A DNA stretch of 49,235 nt, from contig JAJYOJ010000007.1 in NCBI GenBank assembly GCA_021796235.1, positions 1-49,235 on the forward strand. The letters are read 5' to 3'. Of this stretch, positions 7,912 through 17,862 are shown in pieces (the first letter of the stretch is position 1; each line of letters starts with the position of its first letter). Origin of the DNA: a bacterium. GTDB lineage: Bacteria > Patescibacteriota > Microgenomatia > UBA1406 > GWC2-37-13. A program made the position numbers and the translations under genes. The notes beneath the pieces are model-generated. The model worked only from the letters and a program-made list of their open reading frames with translations, was not told the origin of the DNA and ran no database searches.

Positions 7912-8680
7912 ATGTCGTAAGAATAGGGAAGTGATCTGAAAGATGCACATCTATTCTTTTGGCATCTTTAAGGGTAAGATTTCTATAAAAGACGTAATCA
8001 ACTTTAAGTTTACCAAAATATTTCCTTATAAATCGCGCTAAAAACCGTTGGACAAGGTTGTATTTCTCTTTTTTTCCGCTTTGAGAATACATGATAGTAT
8101 AGAAAATACTTTTAGTTGCTTCTTGGAAACTGTTATCTCGCATGGCTCTTTCAAGACGTCGTCTACTGTAAGGGAAATAGTTGAAATCGCCAGCTAAAAC
8201 AGTCGGATTTTTTTTTGACTTTATATCTGTTGCTGCTTCGCGAATTTGTTTGATTCGGGCGCCGTTTGAACCAATGAGAGTAAGGTGAACATTGTACACC
8301 GTAAGTTTTTGTCTGGTAGTTTTAATAACGAACGAAGTCTCAAGAAATGTACGCCGCTGGTTTCCTCCGGTTAACAGTCTAAGTACTGTAAGTAATAGTT
8401 CATATACGCTTCGGGGAAGGAAATGTGTAGACGAGCAGATAAAACCAATGTTTTTAGGACTATAAAACGTGGCAACGCCAAAAACTTTATCAAATTTTAT
8501 GAATGAGTTCGAATAATCAGCTAAAATATAGTTGAATTTTTGCAACTTTTTAAGATTTGATTCGTCAGTGTCGACCTCCTGCAAACAGATGATATCAGGC
8601 TCGTATTTGTCTAGAATGCTTTCTAAAGCACCCAGGGCTTTATTATAAAGCAAATTATATGTCAGAACAGAAATCTCCAT
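7898..8680 (-). CDS. Endonuclease/exonuclease/phosphatase (EEP) family hydrolase
   Basis: A 260-residue protein with the full set of EEP motifs in order: TYNLLY (metal-binding Asn), CLQEVD (metal-binding Glu), YNVHL, AGDFNYFPYS (catalytic Asp and Asn), KVDYVFY, and the terminal SDHFPI with the catalytic His. This superfamily includes exonuclease III, DNase I-like and phospholipid phosphodiesterases. The substrate cannot be read from the motifs. There is no signal peptide, so it is probably cytoplasmic. TATAAT (8690-8695, minus strand) lies 9 nt before the ATG. Confidence 0.85.
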   Translation of the reverse strand: MEISVLTYNLLYNKALGALESILDKYEPDIICLQEVDTDESNLKKLQKFNYILADYSNSFIKFDKVFGVATFYSPKNIGFICSSTHFLPRSVYELLLTVLRLLTGGNQRRTFLETSFVIKTTRQKLTVYNVHLTLIGSNGARIKQIREAATDIKSKKNPTVLAGDFNYFPYSRRRLERAMRDNSFQEATKSIFYTIMYSQSGKKEKYNLVQRFLARFIRKYFGKLKVDYVFYRNLTLKDAKRIDVHLSDHFPILTTFKMN

Positions 8681-8832
8681 AGTTAACTAATTATACAATA
8701 ACTCCTGAGATTTCATTGATCCACACGTTGTCCACTTTTTTATTTAGAAATTTTTAAGGCCTTACGAAGACCTATTTTATAATATATATTTTATAGGCTA
8801 TCTTATAGTAGTATCTATATTTTCTATAGGGC
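8681..8832. other. AT-rich intergenic segment with repeated TATAGG/CTATA motifs
   Basis: About 150 nt between the EEP gene and the promoter of the 50-residue ORF. It holds an imperfect palindrome at 8771-8797 (CCTAT...ATAGG outer arms) and several TTATAGG/TTATAGT/TCTATAGG words at 8791-8830. The clustering just upstream of a promoter suggests operator copies or AT-rich promoter DNA, but no function can be assigned. Confidence 0.35.
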
Positions 8833-8861
8833 TTGACATTTTTCTTAGTTTATTCTATAGT
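8833..8861 (+). promoter_or_regulatory. Consensus promoter TTGACA-N17-TATAGT
   Basis: A perfect -35 TTGACA at 8833-8838, 17-nt spacer, and TATAGT at 8856-8861. Exactly 6 nt then precede the ATG at 8868. It is one of the best promoters in the window and drives a small ORF that minimum-length cut-offs would miss. Confidence 0.7.
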
Positions 8862-8867
8862 TTTATT

Positions 8868-9020
8868 ATGTTGTCACAGTTGTCTAATCAAATAATGCTT
8901 AAAAACGAAGCATTAAAGCAAAAAATCAAAAGGGAAGAAGGCTTGAATTTTGTTTCTTTGCAGTTTAAGGAGCTTATCAGAAGAAAATTGCAGGTTCCGG
9001 TAAAATTATATCATCTTTAA
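8868..9020 (+). CDS. Small basic protein, 50 residues, unknown
   Basis: An ORF of 50 codons (MLSQLSNQIMLKNEALKQK... to VKLYHL) rich in Lys/Arg, with an amphipathic helical look and no cysteine or membrane segment. The case for it being real is the promoter: TTGACA, 17 nt, TATAGT, 6 nt, ATG, the leaderless layout used by good genes here. It stands alone between two minus-strand genes. A small DNA- or RNA-binding regulator would fit its charge and the upstream repeat cluster, but nothing proves a function. It could also be a short non-coding transcript. Confidence 0.5.
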   Translation: MLSQLSNQIMLKNEALKQKIKREEGLNFVSLQFKELIRRKLQVPVKLYHL

Positions 9021-9038
9021 TTTCGATTAAATCGGGGT

Positions 9039-9102
9039 AAAAAAATTAAGAGCATCACTACCGCTCGTATATGGGTGACGACGAGTAGTAATGCTCTTAA
9101 TT
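9039..9102 (-). terminator. Intrinsic terminator of the DUF2298 gene
   Basis: Perfect 12-bp arms, AATTAAGAGCAT (9044-9055) and ATGCTCTTAATT (9091-9102), enclose 35 nt with further pairing (ACTA/TAGT, CTCGT/ACGAG). On the minus strand the stem is followed by a run of seven or eight T (9047-9040). It lies just past the stop of the gene at 9144-11264, as expected for its terminator. Confidence 0.75.
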
Positions 9103-9143
9103 TAAGAAGTTAACACATTATCCTAATGTTGTCAAGATGTCTA

Positions 9144-11264
9144 CTAATTAAGTTTATATAGAGCCCCAAGCCCGTTAGAAGAAGTAAATATAGCCTTCCC
9201 AAGTTTAGTAAATTTTTCCACGTTTAAGTTCTTATACTTTTCAGTCTCTAACCGAGAAATTATTACGTATTTAATATGATATTTTTTGATAAGTTTCTTG
9301 GTAAGAGCAATATCGGAAGACTCATAAAGACTAACAATATCGGGAATACGTATCCCGACCACATCTGACGATCCTCGCCATAACCATTCATGTACCCACC
9401 AACCGGCAACCGTTGGCAAACCGGTATAAGCCGAAATTCTTTCATAGTCGGTGTAAGAATCGCCTTGAGCTTCTAGGATAGTAGGCTGATCTTTGATGTT
9501 TGCATTGATAAAATCTATAATTTCATGATCTTCCGGATAATAAGTATCGAGCCAACTGGATCCGTCTAATTGCGGTGTTTTTGTAAGTGCTCCGTAATAG
9601 GAAGGAAACGAGAAAAAAGGATAGATGAAAAGAAGAGTAAGAAGGATTATAAAAACAACCTTAAAAACCTGACGTAAAGGGTGCTTAAACATTTTTACTT
9701 GCAAAATTACATAGCCTGATGCAAGTGACATCATGATATAGGCCTGGTATCCGAGTTTAAACATTGTATTAGCCCTAAAATGGAGCGGATAGATGTCTTT
9801 CACATAAAAAAACTCGGGAATAATGAGAAGAAAGGTGCTGAAAGAAAAAAGAGCTAGGATAAATTTGTCGGTTTGTGACCAATTTGCAGTGTTTAAATGC
9901 TTTTGTAAAAATTTAATCAAAAGAAATATGGCAAAACTGATCCAAAAGAATCCCCACAGGACGAAAAGCATCCAAGCGGGTGAGATCTGACATTTATCCT
10001 TTTCAAAAAGAAACGGTCCAATCTTACCGATATTAACAAGAAACATCGGACTACAATTAACACCGATGCCTGTCACAAAGGGCTCGAAATTTTTAGTGAA
10101 AGGATGCGCAAAAATAATGAAAGAGACAGTTAAAAGCAGAGATCCGAAAATAGTTTGCCACAGGCTTTTGAATAGAATAAAAAATAACATGAGCGTCAAT
10201 AAGATATAGATTGGCCCATCAAATGCATTTGTCATGAAATGTATAGCAGTAAGAAAACCCAAAAAGACGGAATTTAGGATCAAAAGCTTATAATCTAGAA
10301 CTTTAGATGTAAAAAGTTTAAACAGGATTGCTAACGTTAATAAAACAAAGGGAATATCAAAAACATGGCCGTGCAGATCGGCAACAACATAAGAATACGA
10401 AGGAAACTCGTGGATTGTATAGGGTATAAAACGCGTCGCATTGGGGTACCAGTATTTTTCTGGATGAAAACCGCTTAATATTTGCCAAAAAGGAACAGGT
10501 TTATCGTTAGGATAACCAGAGGTAAATACGTAAATCGTATGTAGGTTACCTGCTAGATTAAGCAGGAAGCTACTTAAAAGACCAAAAAAAGACAACGTTA
10601 GCAATCCAAGCTTTTTGAATGTGCTATGTGCAATATTAATTGCTAAAGAAAAGCTGGTAGTTATAGCTTCGGCAAAAAGCGTTGCAAGAATTAGATTGTA
10701 GCCAATCGACGGCTTAATACCGGTAAGTTTTATAAGTACAGCCCCGGTTAAATGACCAAAATAATAGTAGTTAATTGGGTAACCATTTGGTTTGATAGCA
10801 TCGCCTGACAGCCACATATCCAGAGGAGGAAAAAATTTTGTCCGAAGTAGCGAATTTATAAATCCAAAGTCCATAAACTTTTCCAGACTGTGTATTGATG
10901 CTTCTTGACCTCGGACAAAGGCCAAAAAGATAAGAGAACTCAAAAAGAGAACTTCTTCGAAAAGGATAAGTGGGATATTAGTTCTAAGATTAAATTTCAG
11001 AAAGGGTTTCTTTTTTAATAAAAGGATATTTACTCCGGCCAGAATAATAAGAATGATAAACAAACCCATTCTCTCAAATGGCAAAATTTTAAAAAAACCG
11101 AGTACAAAAACAAGATAGCTCAAAAAAATAGTCGCTAGAACTTTTGCAAAAGGATATCCGAAGTCTATAAATGAACCAAATATTTTTTTGGTTAGAGGAA
11201 ATAGAATTAATCCTAATACAAGTAGATAAAAATACCAGTGTAATGTACTATATATCCAACCCAT
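9144..11264 (-). CDS. DUF2298 (Chlor_Arch_YYY) polytopic membrane protein
   Basis: A 706-residue protein with many hydrophobic helices. It carries the Tyr-rich signature NYYYFGHLTGAVL and the segment FPSYSYVVADLHGHVFDIP that mark the DUF2298 'YYY' family, found in Chloroflexi, Archaea and CPR. The family resembles membrane glycosyltransferases of the GT-C fold, so polyprenyl-phosphate-sugar transfer at the outer face is plausible but unproven. The start is set at 11264 (MGWIYSTLHW). A TATAAT lies exactly 6 nt upstream, and the 60 extra residues of a longer frame run antisense through valS and have no family resemblance. Confidence 0.85.
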   Translation of the reverse strand: MGWIYSTLHWYFYLLVLGLILFPLTKKIFGSFIDFGYPFAKVLATIFLSYLVFVLGFFKILPFERMGLFIILIILAGVNILLLKKKPFLKFNLRTNIPLILFEEVLFLSSLIFLAFVRGQEASIHSLEKFMDFGFINSLLRTKFFPPLDMWLSGDAIKPNGYPINYYYFGHLTGAVLIKLTGIKPSIGYNLILATLFAEAITTSFSLAINIAHSTFKKLGLLTLSFFGLLSSFLLNLAGNLHTIYVFTSGYPNDKPVPFWQILSGFHPEKYWYPNATRFIPYTIHEFPSYSYVVADLHGHVFDIPFVLLTLAILFKLFTSKVLDYKLLILNSVFLGFLTAIHFMTNAFDGPIYILLTLMLFFILFKSLWQTIFGSLLLTVSFIIFAHPFTKNFEPFVTGIGVNCSPMFLVNIGKIGPFLFEKDKCQISPAWMLFVLWGFFWISFAIFLLIKFLQKHLNTANWSQTDKFILALFSFSTFLLIIPEFFYVKDIYPLHFRANTMFKLGYQAYIMMSLASGYVILQVKMFKHPLRQVFKVVFIILLTLLFIYPFFSFPSYYGALTKTPQLDGSSWLDTYYPEDHEIIDFINANIKDQPTILEAQGDSYTDYERISAYTGLPTVAGWWVHEWLWRGSSDVVGIRIPDIVSLYESSDIALTKKLIKKYHIKYVIISRLETEKYKNLNVEKFTKLGKAIFTSSNGLGALYKLN

Positions 11265-11270
11265 CTCTCT

Positions 11271-11276
11271 ATTATA
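11271..11276 (-). promoter_or_regulatory. -10 box of the DUF2298 gene
   Basis: TATAAT on the minus strand, ending 6 nt before the ATG at 11264. It fixes the start codon and predicts a leaderless transcript. Confidence 0.6.
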
Positions 11277-11302
11277 GCAGTCTATTTTTAGAGTACTACT
11301 CG

Positions 11303-11331
11303 TTGATTTAAGGCTATTTTTTTGGTATAAA
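11303..11331 (+). promoter_or_regulatory. valS operon promoter
   Basis: TTGATT (11303-11308), 17-nt spacer, TATAAA (11326-11331) with a TGG extended -10 element just before it. The ATG at 11342 is 10 nt downstream, so the leader is only a few bases. Confidence 0.65.
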
Positions 11332-11341
11332 TGATTTTCAT

Positions 11342-13504
11342 ATGGAGCCAAAATTTCAGCCGAAAGAAATAGAAGACTTAATTTATAGCTCTTGGCAGGA
11401 CGCCGGCCTAATGAAAGCCGACCCAAATTCAAGCAAGAAACCATTCTGCATTATTTTGCCGCCGCCCAATGCAAACGCTGATCTTCATCTTGGTCACGCA
11501 ATGTACGTCTACGAAGACCTGATGATTCGCTATTATAGAATGCTAAACTACGAAACTCTCTGGCTTCCAGGCGCCGATCATGCCGGTATAGAGACTCAAT
11601 ACGTTTTTGAAAAATATCTAAAAAAGCAAGGCAAGAGTCGATTTGACTATGATCGACAGACTCTTTTTCAAATGATTTGGGACTTTGTGATGGAAAATCG
11701 AGGGAAAATGGAGGGACAGTTGAAAAAATTGGGTTTTGCTCTCGATTGGGAAAAGAAAAAATTTACCCTGGATGAAGATATCGTTGCTATTGTTTATGAC
11801 ACCTTTAAAAAACTTTTTGAAGAAAAACTGCTGTATCGTGATTATCGGCTGGTCAATTATTGTACCCGATGCGGGACATCATTTTCTGATTTAGAGGTTG
11901 TTTACATCGAGAAGAAAGATCCGCTTTACTATCTAAAATATGGTCCTTTTACGATCGCTACCGTCCGGCCTGAGACAAAGTTTCGCGATACGGCCTTAGC
12001 AGTTAATCCCAAGGACAGACGTTATAAAAAATGGTTGGGAAAAACTCTCGAAATTCCTGGACTTTTAGGAGAGATTAAAATGACTGTTATTGCAGATCCG
12101 GAGGTTGATCCGAAGTTTGGCACCGGAATTATGAAGGTTACTCCTGCCCACGATCCCCACGATTTTGAACTGGGGAAAAAATACGGCCTACCAGTAACGC
12201 CGATCATTACCACGCAAGGCAGAATGGATTTTTCCTGGTTCTTAGGGCAGAAAAATATCCCAGAAAAATATCGAATCCGGGCCGAAAAATATCACAATCA
12301 GAAGATAGCAAAAGCGAGAACTCTTATGGTGGAAGACTTGAAAGCGGACGGATTACTGGTCAAAGTCGACGAAAATTATACTCACAGAATTGGTACTTGT
12401 TATCGAGACGGCAGTGTGATCGAGCCTTTGCCTTTAGAGCAATGGTTTATCAAAGTTAAACCGCTAGTTGCCGAGGCAAAAAAAATCGTCCAGACAGGCA
12501 AGATAAAAATCCACCCCAAAAGATTTCAAAAACATTTAATCACAATTCTTGATAATTTTATTGATTGGAACATCTCACGCCAAATTGTTTGGGGTATACG
12601 AATACCCGCCTATAAATGTCAAAAAATGTCAAATGGCAAATGTCAGATGTCAAAAGGGTGGTTTGTTTCTCTGGAAAAACCAAAAGTTTGCAGCAATTGT
12701 GGTGCTAAAGAATTTGAGCAAGATCCGGACACTTTTGACACCTGGTTTTCATCAGCTCAATGGCCATTCGCAACATTGATGGCAGCTGGAAAAAAATATT
12801 ATGACAACTTTTATCCAACTTCGGTCATGGAGACAGGATACGATATTTTGCGAGCCTGGGTAGCAAGAATGATAATGATTGGCTATTTTATTACTAAAAA
12901 ACCGCCGTTTAAAAATGTTTTTTTACATGGATTGATTCGAGACAGACAGGGACAAAAAATGAGTAAAAGCAAAGGTAACGTTGTCAATCCGATGGAGATG
13001 ATTGATAAATACGGAGCCGATGCTTTGCGTGGCGCTCTAATTTTTAATGTTAAAGAAGGTGGGGATTTGCCTTTTTCTGAGGAAAAAGTCATCGGTATGC
13101 GAAATTTTACGAATAAGATTTGGAATATAGGACGCTTTTTAGAACTAAACTCGAAAGCCGAAAATCGAAATTTAAAACAAGTTCAAAATTCAGAGCAACT
13201 GAACGAATTAAAAAAAGAATTGACTGCTGAAAAGAAAAACTATATCAGAGCAATGAATGGATATAAATTCTCGCAAGCTTTAGGTGAAGTTTATGAATTT
13301 TTGTGGCACAGATTTGCCGATTATTATATTGAAGAGTTGAAAGATGCATTACAAAATGGTAACATAGAAGTTCTTGATACATTGAAAGAAGTATATTTTG
13401 AGAATCTGAAAATGCTTCATCCTTTCCTGCCATTTGTTACAGAAGCGGTTTGGCAGGTTTTCAAAGGGAAGAACGATTTCATTATTAATTCCAAAATTGT
13501 ATGA
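11342..13504 (+). CDS. valS: Valyl-tRNA synthetase
   Basis: A 720-residue class I synthetase that charges tRNA-Val. The N-terminal [14 protein letters not shown] contains the HIGH-type motif (HLGH). An editing domain with ATVRPET and [15 protein letters not shown] follows, and KMSKSKGN (KMSKS) lies near 12955-12980. The protein is shorter than typical ValRS because it ends in the anticodon-binding domain and lacks the C-terminal coiled-coil. The editing motif reads TVRPET rather than the usual TTRPET. Residues encoded at 12610-12660 form a low-complexity insert ([15 protein letters not shown]). The last codon overlaps rpmH by 4 nt; the operon continues with yidC and khpB. Confidence 0.93.
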   Translation: MEPKFQPKEIEDLIYSSWQDAGLMKADPNSSKKPFCIILPPPNANADLHLGHAMYVYEDLMIRYYRMLNYETLWLPGADHAGIETQYVFEKYLKKQGKSRFDYDRQTLFQMIWDFVMENRGKMEGQLKKLGFALDWEKKKFTLDEDIVAIVYDTFKKLFEEKLLYRDYRLVNYCTRCGTSFSDLEVVYIEKKDPLYYLKYGPFTIATVRPETKFRDTALAVNPKDRRYKKWLGKTLEIPGLLGEIKMTVIADPEVDPKFGTGIMKVTPAHDPHDFELGKKYGLPVTPIITTQGRMDFSWFLGQKNIPEKYRIRAEKYHNQKIAKARTLMVEDLKADGLLVKVDENYTHRIGTCYRDGSVIEPLPLEQWFIKVKPLVAEAKKIVQTGKIKIHPKRFQKHLITILDNFIDWNISRQIVWGIRIPAYKCQKMSNGKCQMSKGWFVSLEKPKVCSNCGAKEFEQDPDTFDTWFSSAQWPFATLMAAGKKYYDNFYPTSVMETGYDILRAWVARMIMIGYFITKKPPFKNVFLHGLIRDRQGQKMSKSKGNVVNPMEMIDKYGADALRGALIFNVKEGGDLPFSEEKVIGMRNFTNKIWNIGRFLELNSKAENRNLKQVQNSEQLNELKKELTAEKKNYIRAMNGYKFSQALGEVYEFLWHRFADYYIEELKDALQNGNIEVLDTLKEVYFENLKMLHPFLPFVTEAVWQVFKGKNDFIINSKIV
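12613..12656 (+). repeat. Short ATGTCAAA-type repeat inserted in valS
   Basis: Within about 44 nt the word ATGTCAAA or a near variant occurs four to five times, encoding the Cys/Lys/Gln/Met-rich peptide [14 protein letters not shown]. It sits between the conserved IPAY and the WF...C-x2-C segments of ValRS, where homologues I know have no such peptide. It reads as an in-frame insertion of simple-repeat DNA. Confidence 0.55.
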
Positions 13505-13635
13505 AACGGACATATCAACCAAAAAAACTAAAAAGGCAAAAAAAGCACGGTTTTTTAAAAAGAATGGCGACAAAAGACGGGCAAAAGGTGCTCAAGCGCC
13601 GTAGACAAAAAGGGAGAAAGAAATTAACAATATGA
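13501..13635 (+). CDS. rpmH: Ribosomal protein L34 (bL34)
   Basis: A 44-residue, very basic protein beginning [18 protein letters not shown] and containing the L34 core (R)M-x-T-x-D-G-x-x-V-L-x-R-R-R-x-K-G-R. It is a component of the large ribosomal subunit. Its ATG overlaps the valS stop (ATGA), and its own TGA overlaps the yidC start (ATGA). It is the usual partner of yidC, but rnpA, which normally lies between them, is absent here. Confidence 0.95.
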   Translation: MKRTYQPKKLKRQKKHGFLKRMATKDGQKVLKRRRQKGRKKLTI

Positions 13636-14471
13636 ATCCATTTCAGTGGTTTGGGACATATATTTTTACTCCGATTTTTTATCATCCGATTTTAAATTTG
13701 TTGGTTTTATTTTATAAAGTTTTCCATTTTATAAGATTACCGGGGGATTTTGGGTTTGCGATTATTATTCTTACCGTATTTGTCCGGCTACTCCTTCATC
13801 CATTTTTTAAACAACAGATAGAGTCGGCGAAAAAATTGCAGGATTTAAAACCTCATCTTGACAGATTGTCGGAAAAACACAAGAAAGATCCGAAGCGTCT
13901 TCAACAGGAACAGCTGAAACTTTATCAGGCAGCAGGTATAAATCCGGCATCAGGTTGTTTATTTATGATAATTCAGATCCCGATATTTTTAGCTCTCTAC
14001 AATACTTTATCAAGCTTTCTCTTAACAGGAGGTTCAGCAAAAGTTATCGCTGAAATTAACAAGGTTCTTTACAGCCCCTATCTTAAGATTCAAACGATCA
14101 ATCCCTGGTTTTTTGGCTACAATCTAGCTTTATCGCCAGCTAAATCTGGTTTATGGTACTACTGGTTGGTCCCAGTTATTACGGCGTTTTTGCAATATCT
14201 TCAAGTCCAAGTTGCAACTCCGCAAACTACAACGTCAGGAGTTAAAAAAAGCGACAGTTCCTCTTCCGCTAAAGCTCCGGAGGACAAGGAAGATTTTCAA
14301 AAAGCTATGAATACGCAGATGAAGTTTATTTTTCCTCTTATGATTGGATGGTTTTCTTATACATTACCGATTGGGCTATCGCTCTACTGGAACATTTTCT
14401 CGATTTTTAGTATAATCCAGTATCGCAAAATAAATCCCAAACCGTTATATGAACAAAAAGGAAATAATTAA
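13632..14471 (+). CDS. yidC: Membrane protein insertase YidC/Oxa1
   Basis: A 279-residue insertase of the short, Gram-positive type without the large periplasmic domain. It has five hydrophobic segments, the cytoplasmic coiled hairpin ([22 protein letters not shown] region), and the conserved [20 protein letters not shown] helix. It helps insert and fold membrane proteins, with or without SecYEG. Between predicted helices, about residues 208-222, lies an inserted [13 protein letters not shown] peptide encoded by a palindromic element. The start overlaps rpmH by 4 nt; the 3' end overlaps khpB by 23 nt. Confidence 0.92.
   Translation: MNPFQWFGTYIFTPIFYHPILNLLVLFYKVFHFIRLPGDFGFAIIILTVFVRLLLHPFFKQQIESAKKLQDLKPHLDRLSEKHKKDPKRLQQEQLKLYQAAGINPASGCLFMIIQIPIFLALYNTLSSFLLTGGSAKVIAEINKVLYSPYLKIQTINPWFFGYNLALSPAKSGLWYYWLVPVITAFLQYLQVQVATPQTTTSGVKKSDSSSSAKAPEDKEDFQKAMNTQMKFIFPLMIGWFSYTLPIGLSLYWNIFSIFSIIQYRKINPKPLYEQKGNN
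14258..14291 (+). repeat. Palindromic in-frame insertion in yidC
   Basis: The outer arms are TTCCT (14258-14262) and AGGAA (14287-14291). The next arms are CTTCC (14263-14267) and GGAGG (14279-14283), with an inner GCT-AA-AGC hairpin. The element encodes the hydrophilic peptide [11 protein letters not shown] in a cytoplasmic or loop region. I recall AKAPEDK-like peptides in other CPR proteins. This layout resembles Rickettsia palindromic elements, which also insert in-frame in genes. Confidence 0.55.
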
Positions 14472-14928
14472 AACCGAAGCTGAAGAACTCTTAAAAAAAA
14501 TTATCGATAAGTTTGAACTTGAAATAGAAGAACAGGATAACACTTATCAAGTGGTAATAAAAACCGAAGAAGAGGCTCCAACTGTCATTGGTCGACACGG
14601 CGAGACAATCCGGGCGATCCAAAAAATACTTGAGGTTGTACTTTATAAGAAGTTTGGAGAAGCAGTCAGCATTTTGGTCAATGTCAACGATTACCGGGAA
14701 AAACAGAAAGAACGCCTGGAAGACTTAGCTTCGCAGGTTGCGACCAAAACTCAAGAAGCAAGAACTCCATCCTATCTTCGTAATCTATCTTCCTATGAGA
14801 GAAAAATTATTCACGAATATATAACTACAAATTATCCCGACTTGACTTCCTATTCGGTTGGGGAGGGTAGAGACCGGCGTCTGGTTGTGGATATTAAAAA
14901 AGAAACAGGAGAAAATTCTTCATCCTAA
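14449..14928 (+). CDS. khpB: KhpB/Jag RNA-binding protein (KH and R3H domains)
   Basis: A 159-residue protein. The KH domain has the GRHGETIRAIQ loop (about residues 46-56), and the C-terminal R3H domain contains RNLSSYERKIIHEYI with the Arg-x3-His core. Jag/KhpB proteins bind RNA and, with KhpA, affect cell-division and envelope genes in Firmicutes. The position after yidC is the conserved one. The N-terminal Jag domain is short (about 25 residues). It overlaps yidC by 23 nt. Confidence 0.88.
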   Translation: MNKKEIIKTEAEELLKKIIDKFELEIEEQDNTYQVVIKTEEEAPTVIGRHGETIRAIQKILEVVLYKKFGEAVSILVNVNDYREKQKERLEDLASQVATKTQEARTPSYLRNLSSYERKIIHEYITTNYPDLTSYSVGEGRDRRLVVDIKKETGENSSS

Positions 14929-14941
14929 TTTTCTAAGAAAA

Positions 14942-14954
<13 letters not shown>
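14927..14954. terminator. Possible bidirectional terminator between khpB and rpoD
   Basis: Arms AATTTTCT (14927-14934) and AGAAAATT (14936-14943) form a near-perfect palindrome that also pairs in an alternative way with TAGAAAA (14948-14954). It lies between convergent genes and has A/T runs on both strands. The stem is AT-only, so it would be weak. Confidence 0.35.
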
Positions 14955-16033
<1,079 letters not shown>

Positions 16034-16043
16034 AGGTTACATT

Positions 16044-17795
16044 TTATAACGGAGTGAGCATTTTTTCTACCTCATTTAGCCGGCGACTCAGTTCTTTGAG
16101 CTTTTCTTTATTTTCTTCGATGATCATTTCTTTAGCGATTTTTGCAATCTGACGTTTAAATGAATATCTTCTTAGTTCAAGAATGAGCTTATCCAAGTTT
16201 TCATTTTCAAATGCCAAGTCAGACGAACTGAAGAGATAGATTTCATCAAATACCGGAATTAGTTCAGCCGGCAGCTTTTGTACAAATTTTTGCGGATCAA
16301 ACTTTTTTTCACTAAGAAAAAGATCAACTATTTTTTGATAAGACGGTATAGAAAAGTCCGACTGATTTAAATTGGCAAAAATTTTATTTGCTAATTCATA
16401 AGAATTATCGCTTTGGAAAAGCATGCTGAGAATATGTTTTTGAATAAGTATTTCACGCGGTTCTTTTTTTTCGATGTTGATTTTTTTGAAAGGTTGGGCG
16501 CGCTGTTTAATTTTTTGCCTGGTCTTCCTGATGAGAGCTTCGATACTTGATTCTGACACATTAAGTAGGCCGGCCAATTTCTTTACATAATGTGACTGGA
16601 CAATCGGATTGCGGATCTTTTCGATAAATTCGACGCTTTCTTCCCCAACCCTTTTTTTGTTAAAAGGATCATCGCCGGGATATTTTTTTCTGGCGAGATC
16701 AATAATAAAATCATAGATTGGGATAGGAACATTCAATAATTTTTTAAAACGGGAACTATCTTTTTGCACTGCTTCGTCGGGATCTTTAGCAAAATCAAGC
16801 AGAACAACTTTAAGATCGAAATCTAAATTCTCTGCTTCCTCTATCCCTCTTTTCATTGCTTCTTCTCCCGCAACATCTGAATCTAAGGTAAGCGTAATTT
16901 TTCCAGTATATCTCTTCAAAAGCATCAATTGTTCTCTCGTAACAGCCGATCCCTTTATTGCAACAATATTTTCAATGCCATTTTGATACGGGGAAATTAC
17001 ATCAAACTCTCCCTCGACTAAAAAAACGTTTTCGGCTTTTTTTATCGACTCTTTAGCGGTATTTATTCCAAACAGCGTCTCACGTTTATGATAAAGAGAG
17101 GTTTCGGGAGTATTAATATATTTAGCTGACTTCTCTTTTTGATCCAAACTTCTTCCCGAAAATCCAAGAATATTGTTGCGAGCATCAATCAAAGGAAACA
17201 TTAATCTTCCTCTAAATCTGTCGTAAAATGTGCCCCTTTGATCTTTAACCAATAATCCTGTAGCAAATATTTCATTAGCTTCATAATGTTTTTTCTTCAA
17301 AAATTTTAGTAAGGAATCCCAGGAGGCAGGTGCGTAGCCTAACTGAAATTTTTTAGCTATTTTTTCATCGATCAACCGATTTTTAAGATACTCTTGAGCT
17401 TCGTTTCCAAACCTGGTCTTTCGCAAAACATAGTCAAAAAACTCTGCAGCAAGAAGGTTAATCCCCAAAAGTCGTTCCCGTTTTTTCCAAGCAGAATCCT
17501 CATAAGTTATGTGGGATAGCTTGACGCCAAATTTATCAGCAAGCTCTTTCAAGGCTTCGTAAAAGGTTATATTTTCCCATTTCATCAAGAATTTTATGGC
17601 GTCACCGCCTTCTTGACAGGCTCCGAAGCAATGCCAGATTTGGCGATCCGGTGAGATAACAAAAGAGGGGGTTTTTTCTTGGTGAAATGGGCAGATTGCC
17701 TTAAAATTCCTGCCGGCTTTTTTTAGCGTAATAAAAGAACCGATATATTCAACTATATCTAATCGTCTTTTAACCTCTTCTACACTATTTTCCAT
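16044..17795 (-). CDS. dnaG: DNA primase
   Basis: A 583-residue primase that makes RNA primers at the replication fork. The N-terminal zinc-binding domain has CPFH...HCFGAC (Cys35, His38, Cys56, Cys60). The TOPRIM core follows with LVEGEFDVIS and TLDSDVAGEEA, and then a C-terminal helicase-interacting region. I chose ATG 17795 (MENSVEEV). A GTG 6 nt upstream is possible, but a TGA-TACAAT extended -10 ends 9 nt before the ATG and only 3 nt before the GTG. It is followed by rpoD in the same operon and is divergent from the PilM-like gene. Confidence 0.93.
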   Translation of the reverse strand: MENSVEEVKRRLDIVEYIGSFITLKKAGRNFKAICPFHQEKTPSFVISPDRQIWHCFGACQEGGDAIKFLMKWENITFYEALKELADKFGVKLSHITYEDSAWKKRERLLGINLLAAEFFDYVLRKTRFGNEAQEYLKNRLIDEKIAKKFQLGYAPASWDSLLKFLKKKHYEANEIFATGLLVKDQRGTFYDRFRGRLMFPLIDARNNILGFSGRSLDQKEKSAKYINTPETSLYHKRETLFGINTAKESIKKAENVFLVEGEFDVISPYQNGIENIVAIKGSAVTREQLMLLKRYTGKITLTLDSDVAGEEAMKRGIEEAENLDFDLKVVLLDFAKDPDEAVQKDSSRFKKLLNVPIPIYDFIIDLARKKYPGDDPFNKKRVGEESVEFIEKIRNPIVQSHYVKKLAGLLNVSESSIEALIRKTRQKIKQRAQPFKKINIEKKEPREILIQKHILSMLFQSDNSYELANKIFANLNQSDFSIPSYQKIVDLFLSEKKFDPQKFVQKLPAELIPVFDEIYLFSSSDLAFENENLDKLILELRRYSFKRQIAKIAKEMIIEENKEKLKELSRRLNEVEKMLTPL

Positions 17796-17825
17796 ACCCA
17801 CCCTATTGTATCACAACGAAACTGC

Positions 17826-17855
17826 TTGTCTTTTTCTATAAAGTTCTAATATAAT
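17826..17855 (+). promoter_or_regulatory. Promoter of the PilM-like/LytR_C gene
   Basis: TTGTCT (17826-17831), 18-nt spacer, TATAAT (17850-17855), then 7 nt to the ATG at 17863. The predicted transcript is leaderless or nearly so. Confidence 0.6.
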
Positions 17856-17862
17856 AAAGGTA

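Noticed and set aside
11265-11444. 60-residue N-terminal extension of the DUF2298 protein
   Set aside because: It runs antisense through the start of valS, has no family resemblance, and the promoter lies inside it.
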